From Agrypnia vestita (taxonomy: Eukaryota; Arthropoda; Insecta; Trichoptera; Phryganeidae), in the NCBI GenBank assembly GCA_016648135.1, contig JADDOH010002275.1, forward strand, positions 62,001 through 126,000: a DNA stretch of 64,000 nucleotides. The letters run 5' to 3'. The stretch's first letter is position 1. The number at the start of each line of letters is the position of its first letter. Below the pieces are notes generated by a model that was not told where the DNA came from, searched no databases, and saw nothing but the letters and a program-made list of their open reading frames with translations. The position numbers were made by a program, and so were the translations under genes. Shown piece by piece: positions 43,960-55,365 of this stretch.

Positions 43960-44500
43960 TTAAGAGATGTGGATTTACGGACGTTTTCTAAAAATAGTCT
44001 GGATTGACAGGGTTACAAATAACGGATGCGAAAAGAAAAATAAATCCATAAAACAATCAAACCCGATGTTGTGTATCCCAAATCTCGGAATAAGGACACC
44101 AAATAAAATGCAGGAGGATGTTGTTTTCTCCAGTAGATTCTCGTATTCTTTATGTCGATCGGCCCTAACCTAAACCCAGTGCTAAGTGCCCGCTAATTAG
44201 CAGAAGAGCGAGAGAGCAAGAGCTTGCGCTCTCCCCTTTTATATTCGCGCCCCTTTGTACTCTTGTTACGGTGGTCGGCTTGATTGCACCACACCCGGAA
44301 ATCACAATGCAATATTTTGGACACATCTTGAGACATCCAGAGAAATACCACATCCTGCAACTCATTTTTTTTTCATTTTTTTTTGTTGATCCTTTTACAT
44401 TATATATATGCCAAAGCCAAAGCCAAGAGGTCCTGGAAGACGAAGGATAAGATTGGCTGAAAAATCTGAGGCAATGGTTCGGGAAATACGCGTTTAATAG
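43960..44500 (+). mobile_element. LINE C-terminal part split by a solo LTR
   Basis: The 5' part reads MWIYGRFLKIVWIDRVTNNG and ends at IKQSNP. After the LTR 44066-44293 the frame resumes with EITMQYFGHILRHPEKYHIL, followed by a T-rich/TA interruption at 44366-44412 and then RGPGRRRI and, after a frameshift, WLKNLRQWFG. This is the classic ending of RTE-like LINE polymerases (MWIYRR, W.DRVTN, YFGH.MR, GRRRISWL). Leaving out the LTR and one copy of its four-base target brings the two halves together without a gap. Confidence 0.8.
44066..44293 (-). mobile_element. Solo LTR (4-bp TSD)
   Basis: Flanked by CCCG at 44062-44065 and 44294-44297. On the minus strand it begins TGTGGTGC and contains AACAAGAGTACAAAGGGGCG, TATAAAAGGGGAGAGCGCAA and ATAAAGAATACGAG. 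It is homologous along its length to the LTR at 53126-53356. Size (228 bp), TG start and short target duplication fit a Ty3/Gypsy-type solo LTR; the family is inferred. Confidence 0.65.
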
Positions 44501-45255
44501 TGTTAAATAATATCAAGGTCCTTTCAATCTTCTCGCTGATTACTAACATCTCGCTTCTTTTTATATACAAGCTTTCAAGGTGTCTGTGTGAATTGTTTGA
44601 AGTGTTTTTGTGTCTAAAACCTACTGTATTTTTTCTTTCTGAATACTTAAATTATACTTGTTCTTGCTTTATATTATTATTGATAAGTAGCCGTAAACCC
44701 GTGAAAAATTACGCGACATAATAATTGCAGGATTTGAAGCTGAAAACCATTTGTTTTTATAAATTGACTTTGTTCTCTTAAACCTTAAAAAAAAAAAAAA
44801 ATTCGGATTAACTTGCAGACTAATTTCGTCGACTTAAAATCTAAAGTATATTTACAGCAGCAACTTTTATCGACGATATTTTTGATAAATATTCGTTGCT
44901 GATCATCAGTGTTGTTGTTGCAATATCACGGACGGATGGACGTACATTCGGAATTAGGAGAGTTGATGCTATGTACTTCCACTATTTTTGCTGTATGCGT
45001 ACATTGCGTACTTACATCTTACTTGTCGTTTATTTGATGTTACGCTTTATTAGAGGTTATGTTTATTTCTTGACTTGTATTATATTATTACCTTACTTTT
45101 ATTTTTGGTAAAAGCCATAAAGGGCATTGATAATAAATAAATTTTTAAAAAAAATATTTCGAGCAACTGAAGAAGTGATCCGCCCTTGACCTCTGAATTG
45201 GCAAAAACTGATTTATATAATTTAAAATATACTATAATATAATATTAATTTTTGT
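44501..45255. other. No gene recognised
   Basis: AT-rich, including an A run at about 44789. Frames at 44500-44721 and 44896-45111 have no known motif. An A-rich end at 45130-45150 (AATAAATAAATTTTTAAA) may be a LINE 3' tail. Confidence 0.35.
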
Positions 45256-45260
45256 AACTA

Positions 45261-45565
45261 CTTAAATTCTTATCTTAATTTTGTATGTGTATTTTCTTTT
45301 CTTTTTCTTCTCTCTTAGATTTAGGTATTCCTATGATTTACTTTAAATTCTTATCTTGATTTTGTATGTATATTTTCTTTTCTTTTTATATTCTTTTAGA
45401 TTTAGATTCTTTAGTTGACATTTTTTATTATTACATAAATACCATATGAGAATAACTGCCACAGAACAGGTTTTTACCTAGTGTGGCGGTTATTAGTATC
45501 TTGTATTAACTAATGTAAATGTAAATAAACAATAAATAATAAATAAAATAAAAAAATAAAAGCGC
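45261..45565 (+). repeat. 81-bp tandem duplication in a LINE-like 3' UTR
   Basis: Two units containing TAAATTCTTATCTTNATTTT begin near 45263 and 45344. They are followed by TAACTGCCACAGAACAGGTT and an AATAAATAATAAATAAAA tail. The arrangement suggests a LINE 3' end; no coding part was recognised. Confidence 0.5.
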
Positions 45566-45599
45566 GAGTAGGCTAATGATGCCAACCTTAAGATATATA

Positions 45600-45765
45600 T
45601 TTTTTATTTAGGAAAGTAGGTATGGAAGTGTTTTTGGGTGTTCACAGGGCTTCGTCTCTAAGATACATCTTTAATATATCTTGATTAATGATATCCCCCT
45701 GGGGATAAATTCCAGTATTGTGTTCTTGAAAAATTCGGACATACTCAAAATATTCTGATCGCCAA
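45600..45765. repeat. Rep1 fragment
   Basis: GGAAAGTAGGTATGGAAGTG and GTTCACAGGGCTT are followed by a reversed outer end (AATATATCTTGATTAATGAT, then CCCTGGGGATAAATTCCAG). It is a rearranged copy. Confidence 0.5.
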
Positions 45766-45769
45766 CCTA

Positions 45770-47145
45770 TTCAATATCCAGACAAGCACTATAAAAAAAG
45801 ACCTAACATAATATTCTTTACGAAGACATGAAAAATTTTAATTCAGTGTAAAACCTCGATATATCGGACTGATAGGCGAGTGGCTATTATTAAATCTCTT
45901 AAAGCCGGAACTCCGTTACATTAATAATAAACAGGTTTTTTCAAATCTGAAAAAATTGGTTGATTTATCTATTTTACTATGTAAATATGTTTGTGTAGTT
46001 TGATTTCACATAAAAGTTTTCTGTTTGTATCATCGTTTGCTCATCGCTTACTTAGCGTGTTTTTGAGACTGTTGTTACAGATTGTTTACGTGGATGAAAT
46101 AACTATATTTTAAGAACCTGCACTATTTTATGTATATTTAATTATTTAGCCCTTTCTCTAAAAAAACATGTTTAATTTTGAGTTAATCTCGATTTAAACA
46201 TTTTAAAATTAACAGTAAATTTTCCCACCTGACATGCAGACCGGAACCACAGTATAGTAAAGCATACAGTATTATATCTTCATACAAACAGCCGAAACGA
46301 CACCCTTCGAAATCTCGGTATACTTCGAACTGCTCAGTCGCCGCAGGGCTGCAGTAACGTGCGGACGCAAGCAGGGTGAGACGTTCCCACGCATACATTT
46401 AGGTCAATTTATGGCACCCCAAACCATAAAGAGTCAGTCAATGAGCAGCCCTGGTGCGTTTTTAACCAAGTTTAAGTACCAAGCGGCCGTAGGTATTTAT
46501 TTCAAGGACACTGCCGAGATAACATACTGTATGTATTTATTATACTGTGCCGGAACCTTTGAACGTTAAATCCCGCAAAATAGAGGCTTAACTGTAAATT
46601 CATGAGTTATGGGGTATCAGCAACTACCCTTTGTAATCAAGCGTACTTTGGTGCGTCGAAGTTCAATGATATACGACTGTATTTGTGTAAATCCTAGCGT
46701 ATTTTAATGCTTATTTAAAAAATTCAATTGTGTCGAAACTTGTCGAGAGATATAGGTTTTATGTTCATTTTTATTTTTATTATTTAGCTTAATATATAAC
46801 AAGAGAGAGCTTTTTGAACCATGTTGTTGGTGCTTCAAACATAATAACAATGTTTTCTGTGCTTGTAGGAATTGAACCACGATCCCAAAGTAAACCCTTA
46901 ACTCTACGTGCTTTTATAGGTGGAGGAGAAACTTACAAAAAAAGAAAAGAAAAAAATGTGCACAAAGAAATTGTGTACATTTTAGACAGATTCGCTTTGT
47001 AGCCATGACGCACACCGCTTTTTGCTGCCATTATCCATCGCCAGGCGGCGTCGACTTACACGTAACTTGTGCAGTACTTGTGTGAACCACTTGTATCGGC
47101 CGTGCTTCTGTCGATGTTTGCCACGAAGCAGTTTGCATTTTAGGT
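45770..47145. other. No gene recognised
   Basis: Mostly AT-rich. Short frames at 46183-46398 (minus) and 46814-47243 (plus) have no recognisable motif. Confidence 0.35.
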
Positions 47146-47149
47146 TCTG

Positions 47150-47518
47150 CAGATATTTGCAGCTTCCAGGGAGAGTTGATTTTAACTTTAACCCTTTTTA
47201 CACTAAACAATTATTCTACACATATTTACACTTGGACTTATGATTCAATCAACTTACCACTAACACTGCACTTGATACTTTGTAGATACATAATTACTAC
47301 CTTATGAAAATAAATATTACTGACGAATTTAAAAAATATATATAATTGTGTTCTATAACGCTACTCTGGGACAGGCGTAGCCTAGTAGAGTGGCATAATC
47401 CACAAATTTAACAAAAAAAAAGAAATGTGTAATTTATCGTATATTTTTATTGTTAAATTAGTATTAAGTGCCTTTATTTGTAAACAAGGATTTTTTTTGA
47501 AATAAATAAAAAAAATTC
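47150..47518 (+). mobile_element. LINE U1 3' UTR, longest copy
   Basis: Contains TTCTACACATATTTACACTT, CGCTACTCTGGGACAGGCGT and AGCCTAGTAGAGTGGCATAA, then ends AAACAAGGATTTTTTTTGAA followed by an A-rich tail. Homologous to 29535-29870 (inverted) and 33120-33210. The coding sequence upstream is not recognised. Confidence 0.65.
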
Positions 47519-47524
47519 TATTCA

Positions 47525-47905
47525 CAATATTTTTAGAAAACAATTAAATAATTTTGTCCCCAGAGAGATTATGATTAATTAAGGTAAATTATAGATGTCT
47601 CACAAAAACGAAAAAATGTAGAGGTCCCATTACCAGCGGCGACATCTATATACTGTTTTAAGATTATGACAAATTTCAATCATAGATGGCAATAGCGTAG
47701 ATGTATTGAATAAAGAAAGCAAGATACACAAATACCATATACACAATTTTCCAGTTTTGATAGATGTGTGTTCGATCATGCGTGAAATTGGTCAACGTTA
47801 TACAGGTCTTAAGCCCTGTAATCTCTCATAATACACTACATATTTCCCTATATAAATAGCGTCGTCTTCGTGAGACAATTGTAATTTATCTCAATTAATA
47901 ATTCT
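47525..47905. repeat. Rep1 with inverted ends
   Basis: Left end TTAATTAAGGTAAATTATAG, ATGTCTCACAAAAACG; right end CGTCTTCGTGAGACAATTGT, AATTTATCTCAATTAA. The interior carries minus-strand Rep1 blocks including CAGGTCTTAAGCCCTG. Confidence 0.55.
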
Positions 47906-48300
47906 ATTAGTAAAGTATTTGATAAATTAAAAGAATTTCTCAATGAATACTGTTAAGTAGTGAGGCAACTTTGTTTAATCTTTTTATGACATTTTGATGC
48001 TAATTGATTGTAATTTTATGTCGTGTATGGAATTAATCATACGGAAAAGTGTCGTGACTTGAGGTTCTGATTTCTTGTCTTCGATTTTATCTCGCGTCTC
48101 TTACTAGAAACACGTCGTGCAATACTCGGCTATGTTCTATTACTCAGGTACTTGAAAAGAAATTGAATTTTAAATACTATACCGATAATAAAAGAAACTT
48201 ATCTGTTGTAACGATTTCAAATGTAATGTTATTAGAAATGTAAGAAAATGTTTTTAATTTTTTTTAAATTTATGTACTATGCTTGAGTACTATGTTAGAA

Positions 48301-48480
48301 TAGCTTGTTGATGTAGTGGTTATGACGCTCGCATAGTGATCTGATGGTCGGTGATTCGAATCCCATTTCAGAACACCACCAAGTTAGTCCTATTTTTATA
48401 ACACAAGCGTTTAGCTTATTATAAAAATAATTTGTATAATGATGCAACACGTCGGTACCTATTCCTTTTTCGCATATTTA
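48301..48480 (+). mobile_element. tRNA-derived SINE
   Basis: TAGCTTGTTGATGTAGTGGT, B box TGATTCGAATCCC, CACCAAGTTAGTCC and the family tail. Moderately diverged. A T/A-rich tail follows. Confidence 0.75.
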
Positions 48481-48619
48481 TTTAAAAAAAATGTTTTATT
48501 TATTTATAAATACAATTTCTTGGATATGCTCATTATACACTTCAATAATTACTTCTTGAATGAACGATTTATAACTTTTTTGTGACATATTTAATAATTA
48601 AATTAAACACAGCTTGGTG

Positions 48620-49125
48620 TACACCACTAAATATTTATTTATTCAATATGAAGAAAACACCTCCACATGTTACGGGAACGAAGTTCCCTTCCTCAGGAGG
48701 GTACAACGTACTCGTATTATAAATTAAATGAACATTATATAGTTTCTTCTTCAAATGTAGCAAATTTATTTTGTGGTAACATAATTATAATTAATATAAA
48801 TTAACTTTGTTTAAACCACTTATTTATTGAAAAAAATCAAAATATTTCCATTGGCTTTGAAACATTTTGATTTTTTTCAATAAATAAGTGGTTTAAACAA
48901 AGTTAATTTATATTAATTGAACATTATATAGATTTAAAATTAAGAGGGGGTGGAGTGTAAACGGAGTAAATAGAAGTAGGTGGGGTGGGTTGTGGCGGAA
49001 TAATTAAGGGATTGGTTGTCAACATGGTTTTTTAAAATTTTATTTAAAATTAGTATTTTTTATAATTGTTCCCGTAACATGTAAAGGTGTTTTATTCATA
49101 TTGAAAAAATAAATATTTTGCTTTA
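48620..49125. mobile_element. PLE family-E inverted ends, host of a nested foldback
   Basis: The left arm 48627-48680 and right arm 49066-49122 are inverted repeats (AATATGAANAAAACACCTNN and ACATGTTACGGGAAC). The left arm carries the minus hairpin 48669-48696: CTGAGGA, A, GGGAA-CUUCG-UUCCC, then GUAAC (GAAAC mutated). The right arm keeps only half. A second foldback is inserted at 48743-48917. Confidence 0.65.
48743..48917. mobile_element. PLE family-B foldback (14-bp TSD)
   Basis: A 175-bp insertion with exact duplications TGAACATTATATAG at 48729-48742 and 48918-48931. The arms around AACTTTGTTTAAACCACTTA and its reverse surround a centre with CCATTGGCTTTGAAACATTT, a half hairpin followed by GAAAC. 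The left tail TTTCTTCTTCAAATGTAGCA is shared, in reverse, with 54993-55365. It sits inside the family-E palindrome. Confidence 0.8.
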
Positions 49126-49160
49126 AGCCACTTTGTTAATATAATATTCAATGTCTACTG

Positions 49161-49187
49161 GTTTCGGATGCATCTAACATTCTTCAG
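49161..49187 (-). other. Hammerhead-like hairpin
   Basis: On the minus strand: CTGAAGA, A, a stem region around GATGCATC, GAAAC, then CAGTAGAC. The stem is poor but the boxes are intact. It lies just right of the family-E palindrome. Confidence 0.5.
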
Positions 49188-49219
49188 GACAGTATAATAT
49201 ATAACTAAAATAAGTATAG

Positions 49220-50970
49220 TCATTTACATTAACTAGAAGGTTAGTAAATTAGATAGCGATATCTCTAGATGTTAAAAGATGATCCTATCAGAAGCCTCAA
49301 CAAAAATTAATCATGAAAAATATGTGATAGTGAACGAGGCGATAGGCGGTGTCAGGACCTAACAGTGTGGTGTTTTATCCACTCGGAGAATTTCCGTGAC
49401 GTAACACGTTACAGGAAGTGTGCGCCATTGCGATTTCGTCATCCAGCCGGCCTGGACGGACTTCACCAGGTAGTATGAGCCTCTGTTCCTGAGTTTATTT
49501 ATTCATTATTCTTAAATAGTGCGTATGTAAATACATAAAAATAACATAAACAAAATGTCGTTAATTTATCATATTTCACTAATTATATAATACCTATCAA
49601 AAATATTTCATCCACATTTTGTATAGTAAAATACGAATCGAATGAAGTCTATATATTCACACCGCATTTGACCTCTGTAATGCCTTAATCTACCCTTGCT
49701 TAGGTTACAAAAAGGTTATACATTATCATACCTTACATAATGCGGTCTTAAAGTGTTTTGAATAAGGCATAAAAGCTTTAAAAACCGTTACATCGTTTAA
49801 CCTCTGACTATTCACGTAGTTCCTTTTGAAGGTTTCCTTAATACTTCAAGAATTTTGCTTTTATCCACTTTTCGCTTTTGAAATATCCAATACATTTTAG
49901 AACCAGCTTTATAATTCACATATAAGATATTAAGAATATTTAAGTACGAAGTGCCTCAATAACAATTGAATTCTCGTCGTTTGAATTATTTTTTGTTTGT
50001 TAACAGCGAAATTTTTTATAGTAACGTAGACCTGGAACCACGTGGTTCTATTTTAAAGAACTACTAACCCCTTCACGTAGCTCAAGCATAATTTTTGCCT
50101 TGACTCCCTTTCCCCTTAAGTGGGAGTGATTTTTTTCCTATCAATTCCAGAAGACATTTTGTGTATTTATATAAATAAAGAATTACGTAGATCAGCTATG
50201 ACCCCCTCTGCGCTCACGTAGCCCAGCGTAGCATTCTGCCTAATTCTTCCCACTCCTTTGAACAGGCCACGTGGTTTATAGACTAGGTCTAGCTCTAGCT
50301 CCCCTAGACTTAGGGGACTATTAGATTAGCGATAGTAGCGTATTGGAAAAAATCGTATTAAAAGTGTTGTCCATATACTTGCTTCGGCATATTTCATAAT
50401 TATTGTGGCTTTATATTATGATGAACAAAAAATTTATAAAAAATATATGAACACAAATAAATTGTTATACATTAATGTTTTTATACAAAGATTAATTATA
50501 TTATATACAACGTTATTTAAAAAAATATCGCATTAATTTATTTCTCGAGCTATTTAACATATGATTAATATCTGATGGCCGTAATAAATTCGATTTTTTT
50601 TCGTTATGGATTAATACAAACTATTTACTCATTTTAAAATAAAATAAAATACAGTAAGTGATCAAATTGTAGCACCGAAATTTTGAAAGGGACAGTGTAT
50701 AGTGTAGAAAGTGTATAGTGCAACTGGACTTCAAGAAACTACAGAGGACACTAAAAAGGACAGAAGAGCCGTCGAGCGATTAATACAGTACCGTAAGCTT
50801 GATCAGGGATTTTTGCTAATTTTTTGTTGATAACTAGTCTCGGATCCCCAACGCACGTGCGCACATTATATTACGCCGGAACGACATTTTGAAGTGAACC
50901 ATACAACAAAATACTCAACTATCCTTCTTCCTGAAAGTATCGTCGTAGTTTAAAAATATTATTTGATAAG
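49220..50970. other. No gene recognised
   Basis: AT-rich, with a GC-richer part near 49320-49480. No open frame of 60 codons starts in it. No repeat recurs elsewhere in the window. Confidence 0.45.
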
Positions 50971-50974
50971 TATT

Positions 50975-51122
50975 TTGTTGGTCTTGTGGTCAGGACTCTC
51001 GCCTCGTGATTCAAAGGTCGCGGGTTCGAATTTCACTCCAGACCAGCAAGTTAGTCCTATTTTCATAGCACAAGCGTTTAGCGTTTAGCTTAATTTGTAT
51101 TCCGTGTTCGCATCTCTATTTA
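50975..51122 (+). mobile_element. tRNA-derived SINE with internal deletion
   Basis: TTGTTGGTCTTGTGGTCAGG, B box GGGTTCGAATTTC, CCAGACCAGCAAGTTAGTCC. A duplicated GCGTTTA and loss of the GAAAATAGTAAGAATATTGA part distinguish it from 57261-57438. Confidence 0.75.
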
Positions 51123-51124
51123 AA

Positions 51125-53120
51125 AAATAATAATACATACCTACATGAAAAAGTGAAAAATAATTAGAAATTTCTTTAATGGAATTTGGCCATTATTACA
51201 GATAAATCGGTTTACCGAAAACCAGTAACGCATGTCGTAGTTCAGTGTAAATGTCTCGTAGATGATTCGTTGTTCCAAGGGTTCGATATAGCATCGTTGT
51301 AATTAGTTTAATAACCTGGGTTACCTGACCAAGGGGTTTACTTTTTTAAGCAACTGAATTCAGATGTTACATGGGTTACGCCTTTTTATTTATTACCGCA
51401 CCAAACCTCTGTCATGTTCATTATCAGTTACCGGCGTTACCGAATGAAACAGTAATTATTATTGTTTGGGAGCTGTTTGCAAAGCGTTATCATTACACGT
51501 GTATCCCCCACGTGTTACCCTCCCAGAGCCCTAAATAAAGGCTCCGTATCTTTATGAGGTTCCTGCTAGCACCGATCACCAAAGATAAGGCGGCCCAACC
51601 GCCCTATCTCGAGGTCTACGACCCATTATTTTTTGGAATCGTTAATATAGCCCATATTGGCGTACATTGTCGAGATCGGTGAGATGAAAAATCAGTTTTA
51701 CGCTTCGCTGGAACGAAGAATGGTAAAATGATTGGAACTGATAACTGTAAAAAATCTCGAAATTATATTTAAAAAAAAATTAAAACTTATAATATAATTT
51801 CGCTTATATATGGATACTTAAGACAATTATAGTGCGTTGGAAACTGAAAAAAATTGTATACTTTTAATTGCGTCTTAAACAATCTTAGTTTTGAGGGGTA
51901 ATAAATACATCCTTAACATTTTCAAAAATTCGTTTATTTTAAAGAATAATTTGGGTCACTTCTCCTTCAAAAATTGGTTCATTTATATCAATTTGAAGCA
52001 AGGGTGCTAGGTTGCAAAGTAATTTCTTTTTTGTTTTCATTTAACCAGAAAATCTTTTTTTTTAACTTCACTCAAGCCCTGGTGACATGAATATATCCAC
52101 TAGCTGTCGCCACTTTGCGGGACAGTATATAACTCCGCCATTTTGAAATTATCAAAATAATTCTTTCAGGGTCCTAGAGTGTAACTGTGAAAAAATTAAA
52201 CGAATGGTGTACATATAAAAATCGAGGGGAGAGATAATATAACTTTGTTTTGCACGGGGTCTTAACACGTATATATGCATAATTTGTTTGAGTTCTGTCA
52301 AAATATGTGGAATTGAGAACAGAGGTTCAATTTTTTTTTATCAAATAAAGGACTATTAACTCATTTATCATTCATATCTAATATACTGAAATTGTAAGTT
52401 TTATTTATTCTTCATATTTAAGGGAAAATAGGGTTTTGAAATGTATTTAATAAATATTTTCGAAAGTGATAAGAATTGTTTAACAGTAATTAAAATGTAA
52501 ACTTAACTAAGGTAACATTTTGATACGAAATAAATGCAAACAAATCAATCAAAAAATTCAATAAATCATTTTTTACTTTTGTTCCCATTTAACTTAGTAT
52601 TTTCTACGTATTATAAATGTTATGTGCATGTAAATTTTTAACTTATACAAACCTATTGCGTAACATAACTTTCGTGTTCCAAACTAATTTTCAACTCATC
52701 TTATCTTATCGATTATCTGTGTAATTTTCGGGGAAATGTTATTTTCACGGTTGAATAATTTCATATTAATATTAAATATTACATAAGATGCGTGCCATAC
52801 ACTCTAAGAACATACCTAAAAATGTGCTTAAATAATATCATATTAGTAAAGTTTTTCTACAGCTAGTAATATAATTATTAATTTAAAAAGTAGGAAAATA
52901 TGTCACAGAAGAAATGCAAAGCACACTTACTCGAGATATTAACTCGGGAGCGCGGCATTAGTTTGATTATTTTATGAAGGAATGGTATGTTCTTAAGAAT
53001 GCAACGATATTATTTTACAGAAAAATCTGTAATATTCTGAAAATCAGTCTCCGTATTATTATTTTTATTGAAAATTCGTAACATTATGATAAATGTAAAC
53101 GTATTATGATGCACCGAGAG
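51125..53120. other. No gene recognised
   Basis: The 51400-51660 part is less AT-rich; no open frame of 60 codons occurs. Otherwise AT-rich sequence without recurring repeats. Confidence 0.45.
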
Positions 53121-53125
53121 TATAA

Positions 53126-53356
53126 TGTGGCGTCATCTGAGGGCAGGCTGGCCATCTTAACAAGAGTACAAAGGGGCGCGGCTATAAAAGAGGAGAGCAC
53201 AAGCTCTCGCTCTGTCTCTTTCATTAGCCAGCGGGCAGTTATCACTGGGACTAGTTAAGGTTCGGTCGACACAAAGAATCAAAGTATATAATCGCAACCA
53301 CCTGGTCTTTTATTTGTTTCGTTGTTTGTATCCCGGGTTTGGGGATTCATCACACA
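53126..53356 (+). mobile_element. Solo LTR (probable 4-bp TSD)
   Basis: Begins TGTGGCGTCATC and ends TCATCACACA. ATAA occurs on both sides (53122-53125, 53357-53360). It contains GCTATAAAAGAGGAGAGCAC (TATA box at 53183), a CT-rich stretch, CGACACAAAGAATC and GTATCCCGGGTTTGGGGATT. Homologous to 44066-44293. No internal region is present. Confidence 0.6.
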
Positions 53357-53821
53357 ATAATATTTACGTTTCGTATTATTCAAAGATTCTACACTTCATC
53401 ATCATCATTACGTCATTACGATTCATTGAGGACCTGTGCCTGAAGTAGTGGTTTCACCACTATCGTCGCAGGGAGTCGTGAAAAACTGTTTTATTCTCGT
53501 TTTTTTTTTAAATATTATCATCCCATATTCTTCTGGGTCTTTCCCCTGGTCATATTTCTTCGAGTTTCTGATGGAGTGCAATACCAAAATCCTGGATTAA
53601 AATTTTGCCTCAGAATCGGATTTCCTAATAGATAAGTAGTGACGTTATGTCAGTGAGCAATCACTTTGAGATTATTTACGACAAATAATTATTAATTTTC
53701 ATTGTTCCCTATTAAAATAAAACCAAATCAAACCAGGTGAAAGACACCCTGGTGGGTGGGTTTGGACCGCTCTCCCCCGCGCTGTTATATTCAGAACAGT
53801 CGAATCATTGTCATAAACCTA

Positions 53822-53960
53822 TTTGTAAAGATCTAAGAATTCGGTTCGATAGCCAGCTGATGTCTGACGCCCACATACAGGCTCTTTGTGACAATTCACG
53901 CTAAATGTTGGGTGTTGTATTTCACACTTGCAGAGAACACAAAGAAGGATAGTAAGGAAT
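53822..53960 (+). mobile_element. LINE reverse transcriptase fragment
   Basis: One frame reads CKDLRIRFDSQLMSDAHIQA, LCDNSR, stop, MLGVVFHTCREHK. This is the post-catalytic DLGxxxDSxLxFxxHI...MLGF motif of jockey/CR1-type RTs. About 45 codons are preserved. It does not belong to the same part of the protein as 30683-31092. Confidence 0.6.
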
Positions 53961-54490
53961 AGGCTTGGATATTAGGGTGTCATTATGTATAGCGAAAAAA
54001 AAAGGGTTTTATTTTTTATCAAAAATTGCATTGCTTTTATTGCTTCAAGGAAATGCAAAAAATATATAGGGTTATTTGGAAAACATTAATACCCTCGCAA
54101 GACTATAATACTCCTGCCTTGATTTTGAGTCGAAAATGTTTTGGAGTTATGCAATATCGAATTTTGCATTTTTTTTCAATATTTCCTACTTATTTTTTAC
54201 AAATCTAAATCTTTCATTATATTGCCTTACTTTAAAAAAAACTAGGATATCAAAACGCTTTAGTCGTTTTTAGATTAATGCAGCTTATAGTTATTAATAT
54301 TATTAATATTAATATTATCGCTTTGTAATTGTTATTCTCGTATAAAGCTCCGTCGTACAAAAGATTTTTATTAATTAAGTATATGTACGCAACAAAGAAT
54401 TATGAGGAAACAATTATTGTCAGGAAGAACGGTTTGCGAACAATTGTGGGCGACGAGTATTTCGGACGATCCATTTTTACTTCAATTATG
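53961..54490. other. No gene recognised
   Basis: AT-rich, with a chance frame at 54026-54208 and an ATT/AAT run near 54290-54318. Confidence 0.4.
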
Positions 54491-54494
54491 TTAC

Positions 54495-54733
54495 GAGAGA
54501 GATCTTCTTCTTCTACCCCTTATCCTATTGCGTCGGGGTCCCTGCATCACATGGGAGGTTCCAACTTCTCCTATCTTGGGCTTCGTTCTCCACGTCAGTG
54601 TCAGCCCAATTTATTTGCAACCTCGCTTCGTAGCAGTCCTCCAACAGTTTCCGCCAGTTCCCCTTTGTTTTCTGCCTTCTGGTCTTGAATATCTGCCGGT
54701 ACCCGCAAGATATGTCCCAGCCACCTAAACTGT
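54495..54733 (-). mobile_element. LINE C-terminal fragment
   Basis: Minus-strand frames read RWLGHILRVPADIQ, then NWRKLLEDCYEARLQINWAD and ENEAQDRRSW, then TPTQ, stop, DKG. These fit the RWLGHVxRM...W...AxDRxxW ending of LINE polymerases. The long plus-strand frames here (54329-54728) are antisense shadows. Confidence 0.55.
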
Positions 54734-54992
54734 GATTTCTCGATCAATATCAATAAGGGTTTAACTTCGAGACATTTTATTTGCTTCTGTCCCTTCTAGT
54801 AACTCCTACTATAGGTGAGAGATCAAAAAACATAATTCCCTACACAAAAATGTTCTTCACTAACGCAATCAGATGTATGTTAGATAGATAGGGCATAAAT
54901 ATTTAAAAGTACTTGCGAGGAAATTGTGTGTGAAATAAAAAGTACTTTCCAAAAATGGTTAAGTCTTTTATAGTTATAGTTAGAACTTTTTC

Positions 54993-55365
54993 CAATTTAA
55001 ATAAAATAACTTTGTAAACACCACTTTTTCATTGAAAAAAATTAAACATGTTTCGAAGCCAATGGCTTCATCGTCAGGATAACAAAAACAAAATTTAAAA
55101 ATCGAAGTATAGATAATCAAAATATTAAAAGAGTTATATATGGAAAATGAATAACGTAAAGTACCCACTTAACATAAAAATAAATTTAAAAGATAACTAT
55201 TAGCAAAAAGGACCTGATTATTTATAACATTCAATTTGCTATTAACACTCTTTCTTATTTCCAAAATTTCTAATTTATCAAACTGTGATTCTGTATTTAC
55301 AAAGTTATTTTATATAAATTATAATTACGTCACCACAAAATAATTTTGCTATATTTGAAGAAGAA
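54993..55365 (-). mobile_element. PLE family-B element with inverted ends
   Basis: Left end with ATAACTTTGTAAACACCACT and minus hairpin 55050-55077: CTGACGA, T, stem GAAGCC, AUU, GGCUUC, GAAAC (perfect 6-bp stem). The right arm 55300-55365 is TTTACAAAGTTATTTTATAT followed by the tail ending TTTGAAGAAGAA. Flanks GAACTTTTTC (54983-54992) and GAGCTTTTTC (55366-55375) form a 10-bp duplication with one mismatch. The interior (55080-55300) resembles 3145-3365 and may be decayed PLE coding. Confidence 0.6.

Noticed and set aside
53400..53600. LINE tail on the minus strand (ATG-repeat end, RRNM...GK pattern)
   Set aside because: Resemblance to the GRPRKTW region is too weak, and no neighbouring motif supports it.
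54329..54728. Overlapping plus-strand frames of 108-119 codons
   Set aside because: The minus strand carries recognisable LINE coding; these are antisense shadows.
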